Origin: Myxococcales bacterium
GTDB taxonomy: Bacteria > Myxococcota > Polyangia > Nannocystales > Nannocystaceae
Length of the DNA: 40,170 nucleotides
Reading direction: 5' to 3'
Assembly: GCA_016793465.1 (NCBI GenBank)
Contig: JAEUJW010000046.1
Location: 1 to 40,170, forward strand
The notes under the pieces are model-generated. The model searched no databases. It saw only the letters and a program-made list of their open reading frames with translations, and was not told the DNA's origin. Below are positions 8,714 to 16,455 of this stretch, one piece after another. The position numbers and the translations under genes were made by a program. Position 1 is the stretch's first letter. The number at the start of each line of letters is the position of its first letter.

Positions 8714-10213
8714 TCAGAAGGATGCCTGAAAATTGAGCCCGACCGTCCGCGGCCCCGTCATCGGTCCGACCTTCGCCTTGCGGACCGACCGCCCGCCCCG
8801 CAGCGCCGCGCGGGTGATCAGGGCCACGCTGGCGCCCGCCGCCAGGCCCGCGCCGAGCCCCAGCAGGGCCCCCGCCGCCAGCTCCGGCCGGCGATGGTCG
8901 TCGAGGAAGGTCCTGTCGATCGACCACCCGTCGTCCTGCGCCACGGCGTCCTTGTAGTAGCTGCGCTTGGTCGGGATCAACCACGCCAGCCCGATGATCA
9001 GTAGCACCGAGCCGACGCCCACCTCGGTGCCGAGCAGGCGTTCGCTGCCGTCCGCCGCGATCGTCGCCGCCGCGACCCCGGCCCCGAGCCCGCTGGTCGT
9101 GATCATCGTCCCCGTCGACTCGCGCTGGATCGCCGGCAGCACCTCCGCCAGCGCGTCGCTGCGGTCGTCGCCCGCGAGCCGCCCCGCCGCCCCGCGGTAG
9201 TCCCTCCCCGCGCCGGCCGCCCCCGCCAGCCCGCCGACGAACAGCCCCAGCCCCACCGCCCCGATCGCCGCCGCCAGCCCGATCCGCGCCCGGTCCTCGC
9301 GCGTCCGCGTCAGCGTCAGCGTCACCCGCGTCGGCTCGGCCACCGTCAGCGTGCGCGCCTCCGCGGCGAACCGCGGCGCCGACGCCCGCACCGTCCATGT
9401 CCCCGGGGCCAGGTCCCAGCGCGTCGTCGACGCGCGCGTCGTCTGCGGCGCCGTCGTGGTCGGACCCGACCACGCCACCGTCGCCCCGCCGCGCAGCGCC
9501 GCCGACGGCCCGACCTCGACCGCCACCCGCACCGGCGACGGCGGCGGCGGCGGCGTCACCACCGCGGGCGCCGGCGCCTCGACGCGGAACGCCACCTCCT
9601 GCCCCGGCGGGTCGCGGGCCACCGTCACCTCCTGCGGCGCCACCGATGCCCCCGCCGGCAGCACCAGCTGCGCCTGCCACACCCCCGGGTCGAGCCACAC
9701 GTCGAGCGCCACCGTCGAGCGCGACCACGCCACCGTGATCGCCTCCGCCGCGCGGCCCTGCGGCGCCAGGCGCAGCTGCTCCGGCCGCGGCGCCCCGGCG
9801 TCCGCGGTCACCGCGAAGCGGACCAGCACGCACTGCGCCTGCGCGTCGCGCAGCATCGCCACGATCGGCCGGTCCTCCGCCGACGCCGCCCCCGGGTAGC
9901 CGCCGAGCGCCTGGATCGCGTGCGCGTACTGCCGCGCCGAGTAGCGGGCCATGCCCGCCTTCTTCCAGAACCCCGCGTCGCCGGTGGTCCGCGCGCAGCC
10001 CTCGTACAGCGCCGCCGCCTCGGCGTACTCCCCGGCCTTGTACTGCCGCGCCGCCTCGCGCCCGTCGGCGCAGTCTCCTGCCCTGCTCTCCTCGGGCCTG
10101 TCCTTCGGGACAGGCGCCAGATCCAGCGGCGGCAGCGCCCCCGCGGTCCCCGACCACGACAGGCTGGCCGCGAGCGCGACGGACACGGACATTCTTCTGC
10201 GGCGACGGTGCAT
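8714..10213 (-). CDS. Secreted/envelope protein with TPR-like and PEGA-like parts
   Basis: A 499-residue protein. Signal peptide MHRRRRRMSVSVALAASLSW...AGA. Residues about 45-115 look like a tetratricopeptide helix pair (GREAARQYKAGEYAEAAALYEGC, GFWKKAGMARYSARQYAHAIQALGG). Residues about 125-310 are beta-rich with two PEGA/Ig-like segments (WLDPGVWQAQLVLPAGA; DLAPGTWTVRASAPRFAAEARTLTV) separated by a Pro-rich linker. The C-terminal third has three hydrophobic segments (IGLAAAIGAVGLGLFVGGLAG; VGSVLLIIGLAWLI; AAGALLGLGAGLAAGASVALI). This layout is common in uncharacterised myxobacterial envelope proteins. It lies 9 bases after the thioredoxin gene and 13 before the DUF4215 gene. A perfect UUCG-looped hairpin lies in its 5' part (10096-10115). 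Function unknown. Confidence 0.85.
   Translation of the reverse strand: MHRRRRRMSVSVALAASLSWSGTAGALPPLDLAPVPKDRPEESRAGDCADGREAARQYKAGEYAEAAALYEGCARTTGDAGFWKKAGMARYSARQYAHAIQALGGYPGAASAEDRPIVAMLRDAQAQCVLVRFAVTADAGAPRPEQLRLAPQGRAAEAITVAWSRSTVALDVWLDPGVWQAQLVLPAGASVAPQEVTVARDPPGQEVAFRVEAPAPAVVTPPPPPSPVRVAVEVGPSAALRGGATVAWSGPTTTAPQTTRASTTRWDLAPGTWTVRASAPRFAAEARTLTVAEPTRVTLTLTRTREDRARIGLAAAIGAVGLGLFVGGLAGAAGAGRDYRGAAGRLAGDDRSDALAEVLPAIQRESTGTMITTSGLGAGVAAATIAADGSERLLGTEVGVGSVLLIIGLAWLIPTKRSYYKDAVAQDDGWSIDRTFLDDHRRPELAAGALLGLGAGLAAGASVALITRAALRGGRSVRKAKVGPMTGPRTVGLNFQASF
10096..10115. repeat. Perfect hairpin, member of the CCTGTCC/GGACAGG repeat group, inside a coding region
   Basis: GCCTGTCC-TTCG-GGACAGGC: an 8-bp perfect stem with a TTCG loop. 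It lies near the 5' end of the TPR/PEGA-like gene and is read through in frame. Related sequences occur at 16359, 16394, 19666 and 25615. Confidence 0.7.
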
Positions 10214-10222
10214 GGTCCCTCT

Positions 10223-11164
10223 TCAGTCCTCGGTGAACGCGGAGTCGGGGTAGGCGCAGTGGGGTTCGGGGCGGGCCGGCGGGGCCGTGCGGCAGACCGT
10301 ACCGACCAGCGTGCACGCGCAGTCGTCGAGGCAGTTCGCGCAGTTCTCCGTCGGCGGCGCGCACACCCCGTCGCCGCAGCCGGGCGGCCGGGCCGGCGCG
10401 GGCGGCGGCGGGGCGCAGCGGGGCAGCGCCAGCTCGGAGCGCAGCGCCCCCAGGTGCAGCCCGAGCTCGGTGGTGTCGACCAGCTCGCCGACGTGGATCC
10501 AGCGCAGCTCGTCGCGACAGTCGAGCAGCATCGTGATCGGGATGCCCTCCTCCTCCGTCAGCAGCCGCTCGGCCCGCAGCAGGCTCTGGACCGCGTCGCC
10601 GCTCGCGTCGACCAGCGGCGACACGGCCGCGCCCGGCATGCGGTCGACGAGCGCGCGGTAGCCCTGCGGGTCGCTGATCGGCCCGACGTGGATCGGCACG
10701 AACTGCACGTCGCGGCCCCAGTCCGAGCTCATCTGCACGAAGCGCTCGTTCTCCTGCACGCACGGCGGGCACCACGTCGCCCACAGGTTGACCAGCTTGA
10801 CCGCCGGCGTGCCGCGCAGCGCCTGCCCGAAGCGGACCGCGTCGGTCAGGTCGTTGCCGCGGAGGAACCCCAGCTGCAGCGCCAGCAGCCCCGGGATCCT
10901 GCGCGCCGGGATCACCGTCAGCGAGCGCTGCCCGCGGACGATGGTCGGCTCCTTGGCGTCGACCGCCGGCGCCGCGGCCGCGGCCATCGCCCCCGCCGAG
11001 GCCGCCAGCAGCGCGGGCGGCGGACGCAGCGAGCGCCCCGGCGCCGCCAGCAGCAGCCACGCGATCGCCAGCGCCAGCCCCGCGCACACGATCGCCCCGC
11101 CGCGGACCACCAGCCGCGCGGTGTACGGGTCGAGCGCCTCGTCGTCGTCGTCCTCGCGGCTCAT
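10223..11164 (-). CDS. TlpA-like membrane-anchored thioredoxin with Cys-rich tail
   Basis: A 313-residue protein. Start ATG 11164 overlaps the preceding stop as ATGA. It has an acidic cytoplasmic N-terminus (MSREDDDDEALDPYTARL) and one membrane anchor (GGAIVCAGLALAIAWLLLAA). The thioredoxin fold carries the redox motif WATWCPPC at about residue 160, typical of TlpA/ResA proteins that reduce or exchange disulfides outside the cytoplasmic membrane. The last about 60 residues form a cysteine cluster (CGDGVCAPPTENCANCLDDC) like the short Cys modules of myxobacterial surface proteins, so the enzyme carries its own substrate-like tail, which is unusual for TlpA. Its neighbours are a VKOR-DsbA fusion and cysteine-rich secreted proteins, which points to a local disulfide-exchange role. 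Confidence 0.9.
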   Translation of the reverse strand: MSREDDDDEALDPYTARLVVRGGAIVCAGLALAIAWLLLAAPGRSLRPPPALLAASAGAMAAAAAPAVDAKEPTIVRGQRSLTVIPARRIPGLLALQLGFLRGNDLTDAVRFGQALRGTPAVKLVNLWATWCPPCVQENERFVQMSSDWGRDVQFVPIHVGPISDPQGYRALVDRMPGAAVSPLVDASGDAVQSLLRAERLLTEEEGIPITMLLDCRDELRWIHVGELVDTTELGLHLGALRSELALPRCAPPPPAPARPPGCGDGVCAPPTENCANCLDDCACTLVGTVCRTAPPARPEPHCAYPDSAFTED

Positions 11165-12120
11165 GGGATCTCGCACGGCACCGGGACCACCAGCACCGAC
11201 TGGTTGAGGGCCCGCTCGAGCAGCGCCTCGCGCGTCGCGTCGACCTCGCCGCGCACCTCCGCCACCAGCAGGGCCTCGCGCCCCTTCTTCCAGGCCACGA
11301 ACTGATGGCGGGGGTTGGCCGCCAGCAGCGCGCGCGTCAGCGGCTGGCGCTCGCCGAGGCTGAGGCGCACCAGCTTCCTCGTCATCGCGTCGCGGTCCTG
11401 CGGGCTCGCGCCGAGCTCGACCACCCACTGCGCCACCTGCTGCATGCGGTTCTGGGCCAGGTTGTTGTTGGCGATCACCCGGCTCGCCGTGGTCGCGCGG
11501 TCGCGGCTCGAGCGCCCGAAGATCAGCACCAGCTCCGCCTCGCGCAGGCGGTCGCCGAGGCGCGCGAAGTGCTCGGTGTAGTGGGCCTCGGCCGCGCGCG
11601 GCAGCCCGTCCTCGGCGTTCGGCTGGTTCTGATCGAAGTGCACCGTGATCGTCGACGGCAGCCCGAGCAGCAGCTCGCTGAGCTTGTCGTGGGCCAGCAC
11701 GAACTTGTCGAGCTCCTTGGGGTCGCACTGCGTCGCGTCGGTGCCGACCTTGGCGCAGCGGTCGTGTTCGAAGCTGCGGATCTCCGCGATCAGCCGCTTG
11801 ACCTCCTCCGAGCACACGTCGGGCGCCGCCAGCGTGCAGCGGTCCTCCGCGTCGCAGCGGAAGCCCTCGCCGCACTCGCACTCGGCGCACGGGTCGCCCT
11901 CCTGGCAGACCTGCGGCCCGACCAGCGGCGGCGCCACGCAGCGCCCCGACATGCACACGTCGCCCTCGCCGCACTGCAGGTCCTCGCTGCACTGCGGCCC
12001 CGGCACCGCCCCGAGCCCGTCGCCGAGCAGCAGGCCGAGCCCGAGCAGACCGGTCGCCAGCACCGAGATCGCCACCTGCAAGCGGGCCTCGCGGACCCCC
12101 GTCGATCGACGCTCACTCAT
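11161..12120 (-). CDS. Membrane-anchored Cys-rich protein with OmpA-like C-terminal domain
   Basis: A 319-residue protein. ATG 12120 is chosen over the in-frame GTG at 12126 because GGAGG lies 5 bases before the ATG. One N-terminal membrane segment (LQVAISVLATGLLGLGLLLGDGL) is followed by a compact Cys-rich EGF-like region with about a dozen cysteines (residues 40-100). A helical stretch follows, and then a segment resembling the OmpA peptidoglycan-binding fold (TITVHFDQNQ ... ELVLIFGRSS ... NNNLAQNRMQQVAQWVVELG). The OmpA assignment is by motif resemblance and is not certain; the usual GHTD motif is replaced by GRSS. The gene overlaps both neighbours (8 bases upstream, 4 downstream), so it is co-translated with the VKOR-DsbA and TlpA-like genes. 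It is a likely periplasmic client or docking protein. Confidence 0.82.
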   Translation of the reverse strand: MSERRSTGVREARLQVAISVLATGLLGLGLLLGDGLGAVPGPQCSEDLQCGEGDVCMSGRCVAPPLVGPQVCQEGDPCAECECGEGFRCDAEDRCTLAAPDVCSEEVKRLIAEIRSFEHDRCAKVGTDATQCDPKELDKFVLAHDKLSELLLGLPSTITVHFDQNQPNAEDGLPRAAEAHYTEHFARLGDRLREAELVLIFGRSSRDRATTASRVIANNNLAQNRMQQVAQWVVELGASPQDRDAMTRKLVRLSLGERQPLTRALLAANPRHQFVAWKKGREALLVAEVRGEVDATREALLERALNQSVLVVPVPCEIP

Positions 12121-13378
12121 CGCCACCTCCGCCGTGTCGCGCGAACCACGCCTCGTAGAACTCGCGCGGCTTGTGCCCCTGGCTGCGCAGCGCCTGGCCC
12201 TGCGGGCGCCCGTCGACGAGCGGCACCACCAGCACCCCCGGCGCCGCGTGCAGGTCGCCGACCTTGGCCGCGAACGACGCGTGGCGCGCCAGCGTGGCCG
12301 CCACCTCCTCGCCGCGCATGCACACGAACAGCGGCGAGTCGGGGTCGCTCGCGTCCGCCGTCCCGCCGAACTCCGCCGCCAGCGCGGCCAGGCGGTCGCT
12401 GGTGAACGGCCCGTCCTGCTCGGCCAGCAGGCGGTCGAACAGCCGCAGCGCCTGCTCGCTGTCCGTGCCCGCCAGGCACAGCTGGGCCCGCGCCGCGTCG
12501 CACGCGCGCGTGCGGCTGGCGTCCGGCGCCCCCGCGGCGGTGCTGCACCCGCGCGGGAAGTGGAACAGCTGCAGCTCGACCGGCACCCCGCGGTCGGCCA
12601 GCTCGCGCTGGTAGCCGCGCCACAGCGTGTACTCCGCCCGGCAGTGCGCGCACGACAGGTCGAGGAACAGCCCGACCGCGTAGACCGGCGGCTCGATCTG
12701 ATCGGTCAGCGCCACCCGCAGCGCCGGCGTCTCGAGCTCGCGCATCGCCACCACGCACGGGTGCAGCGCCCCCGCCGTGGCCGCCGCGTGGGCCCGCAGG
12801 ATCACCAGCCGCTGCCCGAGCACCGCGGCCACGAACAGCAGCCCCGCCGCCGCCAGCACGATCCACGTCGCCGGCGCCCGCGGCCGCTCCGCGACCCGCC
12901 CGCGGTCGGCCAGCATCGCCGCCAGCAGCACCCCCACGCACGTGCCGTCGAGGAACAGGCAGTACAGGCACAGCGCCTGCAGCCACACCGCCGCGTAGGT
13001 CGCCAGCACCGCGCACACCAGCACCCCCGCCCACGCGCCCGTGAGCAGCGCCGGGCGCAGCGCCGCCGACAGCCCCGGCCGCGCCACCATCGCGCCGGCC
13101 AGCGCGAGCATGACGACGAAGAACCCCGCCGCGTAGACCGTCAGCGGCAGCCCGAGCACCGTGGCCCACGCGTCGGTCAGCACCTTCTCGCAGGCCGACG
13201 GCCCCACGCACGCGCCGAAGTACGGGTCGTCGCAGCGCACCTCGGCGCGCACGCGCAGCAGCGTCAGCAGCCCGGCGAGCAGCAGCCCCGGCACCGCGAA
13301 CAGCCACACCGCCGCGGCGCCGGCCACCGCCGTCCGGAAGCGGGGTTCACGGACGAGGAACTCCGTCAGTCGGATCAT
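12113..13378 (-). CDS. VKOR-DsbA fusion: vitamin K epoxide reductase domain plus thioredoxin-fold oxidoreductase
   Basis: A 421-residue protein. Residues about 20-190 form a VKOR domain with four to five membrane helices, a periplasmic loop with conserved cysteines (RCDDPYFGACVGPSACEKV), and the quinone-side active motif LCLYC. The C-terminal half is a DsbA-like thioredoxin domain with the active motif CAHC (LFLDLSCAHCRAEYTL) and a later thioredoxin-type cis-Pro region (AAPGVLVVPLVDG). Bacterial VKORs replace DsbB: they pass electrons from the DsbA partner to quinone and so drive disulfide formation in exported proteins. Here both halves are fused. It is the first gene of a six-gene run containing several cysteine-rich exported proteins. 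The 126 bases upstream probably hold the operon promoter, but I see no clear boxes. Confidence 0.93.
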   Translation of the reverse strand: MIRLTEFLVREPRFRTAVAGAAAVWLFAVPGLLLAGLLTLLRVRAEVRCDDPYFGACVGPSACEKVLTDAWATVLGLPLTVYAAGFFVVMLALAGAMVARPGLSAALRPALLTGAWAGVLVCAVLATYAAVWLQALCLYCLFLDGTCVGVLLAAMLADRGRVAERPRAPATWIVLAAAGLLFVAAVLGQRLVILRAHAAATAGALHPCVVAMRELETPALRVALTDQIEPPVYAVGLFLDLSCAHCRAEYTLWRGYQRELADRGVPVELQLFHFPRGCSTAAGAPDASRTRACDAARAQLCLAGTDSEQALRLFDRLLAEQDGPFTSDRLAALAAEFGGTADASDPDSPLFVCMRGEEVAATLARHASFAAKVGDLHAAPGVLVVPLVDGRPQGQALRSQGHKPREFYEAWFARHGGGGDE

Positions 13379-13504
13379 GACGCGCGCGCGGGCAGCATAG
13401 AGCCCGTCAAAACCGCGCGCAAGCCGCCCCGCACGCCTCCGTCGCGCCCCGGCCGGCGCCGCGAGTCGAGCGCCGCGACCGCGCGCGAACGACGATTCGC
13501 CGGC

Positions 13505-14032
13505 TCACCCCGCCGACCACACCGCCGGGTCCGCCGGCTCGCCGCCGTCCGCGAGCGGCAGCTCGGCCCGCACGACCACCCGATCCTGCAGCTTGATCGC
13601 CCCCGCCAGCGCCTTGTACGGCGGGATCCCCCACAGGCTCGGCGTCAGCACCACCTCCGCCGTCAGCTTGCCGCCGTCGGCGCGGGCTACCGCCTCGATC
13701 GGGTGCGTGCGCCCGACCAGCGTCAGCTGCCCGCGGATTCGCCGCCCCGCGTCGACCTCGGCCACCAGCGTCACCTCGGGGTGGCGCCCGACGTGCAGCA
13801 CCTCCGCGAGGTTGTCCGCGATCTTCGCCCGGTCGCCCGCCGAGAACGCCGACGCGTCGAGCTCGCCGCCCTTGACCGCCCCGTCGACCACCAGCGAGCC
13901 GGGCCAGAACGTGCCCGTGATCCTCGACCCCTCGCGCCGCACCTCGAAGCGCCGTAGCGTCAGCCGCAGGTCGTGGGCCAGCCGGGCCAGCAGCCCGTCC
14001 TTGAACGTGAACACCCGGATCGTCGCCGTCAC
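13505..14032 (-). CDS. YceI-family lipocalin-like protein, no signal peptide
   Basis: A 175-residue protein of the YceI family, whose beta-barrel binds isoprenoid-type lipids. Family features include the opening FTFKDGLLARLAHDLRLTL, the central SAFSAGDRAKIADNLAEVLHVGRHPEVTL, and GQLTLVGRTHPIEAVAR. Start is GTG 14032. A purine-rich GGAGGGTGAT lies 15-20 bases upstream, somewhat far for a Shine-Dalgarno. No signal peptide is visible, unlike E. coli YceI, so it is probably cytoplasmic. It sits 83 bases after glgX and 126 before the VKOR-DsbA gene on the same strand; cotranscription with either is possible but not shown. Confidence 0.9.
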   Translation of the reverse strand: MTATIRVFTFKDGLLARLAHDLRLTLRRFEVRREGSRITGTFWPGSLVVDGAVKGGELDASAFSAGDRAKIADNLAEVLHVGRHPEVTLVAEVDAGRRIRGQLTLVGRTHPIEAVARADGGKLTAEVVLTPSLWGIPPYKALAGAIKLQDRVVVRAELPLADGGEPADPAVWSAG

Positions 14033-14115
14033 ACGCCGCTCTTATCACCCTCCGTCGGCGGTTGCGATACCTCGGCCGCCGCACTCCTCGCCCTGGCAAG
14101 TGCGAGTCTAGGCGA

Positions 14116-16218
14116 TCACAGCGCCGCCCGCGGCGCCGTCAGCCACAGCACCACCAGCGAGCGCGCCACCAATTCGTAGTCCCGCTGCTCCGCCGCCAGC
14201 GGCACCACCTGCGTGTCCGCGTGGCGGGTGTCGACCAGCCGCGCCCACCCGCCCGCGAGCGCCGGCAGCACGAACCGCACCGCCGCCGCCGACGCGTTGA
14301 TCAGCACCAGCAGCGTCTCCCCGACCAGCGCCCGGCCCTGCGCGTCGCGCAGCCCGGTCTCCCCGCCGAGCAGCAGCCCCAGCGCCTGCGTGCGCGGGTC
14401 GTTCCAGTCCCGCGGCGAGGGCTCCGCGCCGTCGGGCCGCAGCCACTGCAGGTCCTTGTGCGTCCCGATCCTCGCCCCCGTGAAGAACCCCCTGCGCCGC
14501 AGCGTCGGCGAGTGGCGCAGGTTCTTGAAGACGTGGCGAAAGAACGCGAGCGTGGCCGCGTCGCCGCGCTCCCAGTCGATCCACGAGACCTGGTTGTCCT
14601 GACAGTACGCGTTGTTGTTGCCGCCCTGCGTGCGCCCGATCTCGTCGCCCGCGCAGATCATCGGCACCCCCACCGACAGCGCCAGCGAGGCCGCCAGGTT
14701 GCGCACCACCCGCGCGCGCAGCTCGGCGATCTCCGGGTCGCGGCTCGGCCCCTCGACCCCCCAGTTGGCCGAGTGCTCGTGGTCGCTGCCGTCGCGGTTG
14801 TCCTCGCCGTTGGCGAGGTTGTGCTTGCGCGCGTACATCGTCAGGTCGCGCAGCGGGAACCCGTCGTGACACGCCACGTAGTTGACGCTCGCGTGCGGCC
14901 CGCGCCCCGCCCCCGCGTACAGGTCCGCCGACCCCGTCAGGCGAAACCCCAGCTCCGCCGCCAGCCCGAGGTCCCCGCGCCAGAACCGCCGCATGGCGTC
15001 GCGGTAGCGCCCGTTCCACTCCGCCCACGGGCTCGGGAACCCGCCGACCTGATAGCCCCCGGGGCCGACGTCCCACGGCTCCGCGATCAGCTTCACCGAC
15101 CGCAGCACCGGGTCCTGCTGCACCGCCGCCAGGAACGCCGCCCAGCGGTCGAACTCCGCCCCCCGCCGCGCCAGCGCCGACGCCAGGTCGAAGCGAAACC
15201 CGTCGACGCGCATGTGCGTCACCCAGTAGCGCAGGCTGTCCATCACGAGCTGCAGCGCCTGCGGGTGCGCGACCTGCAGCGTGTGCCCGCAGCCGGTGAC
15301 GTCGAGGTACTGCCGCGCGTCCCCCGGGCGCGGCGCGTAGTAGCTGCGGTTGTCGAGCCCACGCAGCGACAGCGTCGGCCCCAGCGGCCCGCCCTCGCAG
15401 GTGTGGTTGTACACGACGTCGAGGATCACCTCGATGCCCGCCGCGTGCAGCCCCCGCACCATCTCCTTGAACTCCCGCACCGCCGCGCCCGGCTCCCGCC
15501 CCGCCGCGTAGCGCCGCGTCGGCGCGAAGAACCCGAGCGTCGAGTACCCCCAGTAGTTCGTCAGCCCCAGCCGCCGCAGGTGCGGCTCGTCGAAGATCTC
15601 GTGCACCGGCAGCAGCTCGACCGCCGTGACTCCGAGCGACCGCAAGTGCTCGACCACCGCCGGCGTCGCCAGCCCCGCGTACGTGCCCCGCAGCGCCTCG
15701 GGCACCCCGGGGTGCAGCTTCGTCATGCCCTTCACGTGCAGCTCGTAGATCAGCGTGTCGCCCCACGCGTGGCCCGGCCGCCGGTCGTCGCCCCACTCGA
15801 ACGCGTCCCCCAGCGCCACGCTCTTGAGGGCACGCGCCGCGTTGTCGGTCGGGTCCATCACCAGGTCGGCGCCCGGCGCGTCCGTGCGATACGCGTACGG
15901 CACGTAGCCCGGCTCCGGCCCGACGATCGCCCGCGCGTACGGGTCCACCAGCACCAGCGCCGCGTTGTGCCGCAAGCCCGCCGCCGGCTCGTAGCGCCCG
16001 TGCGCCCGCAGCCCGTACAGCTGCCCCGCCCGCAGCCCCGGGACGTACCCGTGGTGCACGTGCCCGGTGCGCTCCGGCAGCGCCAGCGTGGCCCACGGCG
16101 GCGCGTCGATCGCGTCGAACAGGCACACCTCGATCCGCGTCGCCGTCTCCGAGAACACGGCGAAGTTGATCCCCCCCGGATCGCACGTCGCCCCCAGCGG
16201 GTACGACGTTCCGGACAT
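14116..16218 (-). CDS. glgX: Glycogen debranching enzyme GlgX
   Basis: A 700-residue GH13 enzyme. It begins with a CBM48-type domain (YPLGATCDPGGINFAVFSETA, residues 5-110). GH13 regions: DVVYNHT (I), GFRFDLAS with the nucleophile Asp (II), LIAEPWDVGPGGYQVG with the acid Glu (III), ACHDGF (IV). The GlgX-specific stretches NGEDNRDGSDHEHSANWG and GGNNNAYCQDNQVSWIDW are present. Known role: hydrolysis of alpha-1,6 branches of phosphorylase-limited glycogen, releasing maltotetraose for MalQ. ATG 16218 is favoured because GGAGGTGA lies upstream; GTG 16233 is an alternative. It is transcribed divergently from malQ across a 237-base spacer holding two palindromic repeats. Confidence 0.95.
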   Translation of the reverse strand: MSGTSYPLGATCDPGGINFAVFSETATRIEVCLFDAIDAPPWATLALPERTGHVHHGYVPGLRAGQLYGLRAHGRYEPAAGLRHNAALVLVDPYARAIVGPEPGYVPYAYRTDAPGADLVMDPTDNAARALKSVALGDAFEWGDDRRPGHAWGDTLIYELHVKGMTKLHPGVPEALRGTYAGLATPAVVEHLRSLGVTAVELLPVHEIFDEPHLRRLGLTNYWGYSTLGFFAPTRRYAAGREPGAAVREFKEMVRGLHAAGIEVILDVVYNHTCEGGPLGPTLSLRGLDNRSYYAPRPGDARQYLDVTGCGHTLQVAHPQALQLVMDSLRYWVTHMRVDGFRFDLASALARRGAEFDRWAAFLAAVQQDPVLRSVKLIAEPWDVGPGGYQVGGFPSPWAEWNGRYRDAMRRFWRGDLGLAAELGFRLTGSADLYAGAGRGPHASVNYVACHDGFPLRDLTMYARKHNLANGEDNRDGSDHEHSANWGVEGPSRDPEIAELRARVVRNLAASLALSVGVPMICAGDEIGRTQGGNNNAYCQDNQVSWIDWERGDAATLAFFRHVFKNLRHSPTLRRRGFFTGARIGTHKDLQWLRPDGAEPSPRDWNDPRTQALGLLLGGETGLRDAQGRALVGETLLVLINASAAAVRFVLPALAGGWARLVDTRHADTQVVPLAAEQRDYELVARSLVVLWLTAPRAAL

Positions 16219-16358
16219 GATCGGCGGGCTCACCTCCGCACCATAGACGACCCTCGCCTGGCTGACCAGCCCTCGCCTCCGCGGCTCTGCGCCCGCGCCG
16301 GGCGAGGCTCACGAGCCACAGCGAGGCGCCCGCGGCCCGACCCGCCGCCGCCGATCCA

Positions 16359-16409
16359 CCTGCCCCTTCGGACAGGATTAAAGTCCTCCGCCACCTGTCC
16401 CTTCGGACA
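16359..16409. repeat. Pair of CCTGTCC-CTTC-GGACAGG-type palindromes between glgX and malQ
   Basis: Two related hairpins, CCTGCCCCTTCGGACAGG (16359-16376) and CCTGTCCCTTCGGACA (16394-16409), both preceded by CCA. They lie 35 bases apart in the divergent glgX/malQ spacer and belong to the same group as elements at 10096, 19666 and 25615. The rest of the spacer shows nothing identifiable. Confidence 0.65.
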
Positions 16410-16455
16410 CCCCGATCGAGGACGAACGAGCGGACTCGTGCTACACGTCGCGCCG

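Noticed and set aside
14062..16455. Upstream extension of the malQ frame
   Set aside because: It runs antisense through glgX, which has all GH13 motifs. Family homology for malQ begins just after ATG 16456.
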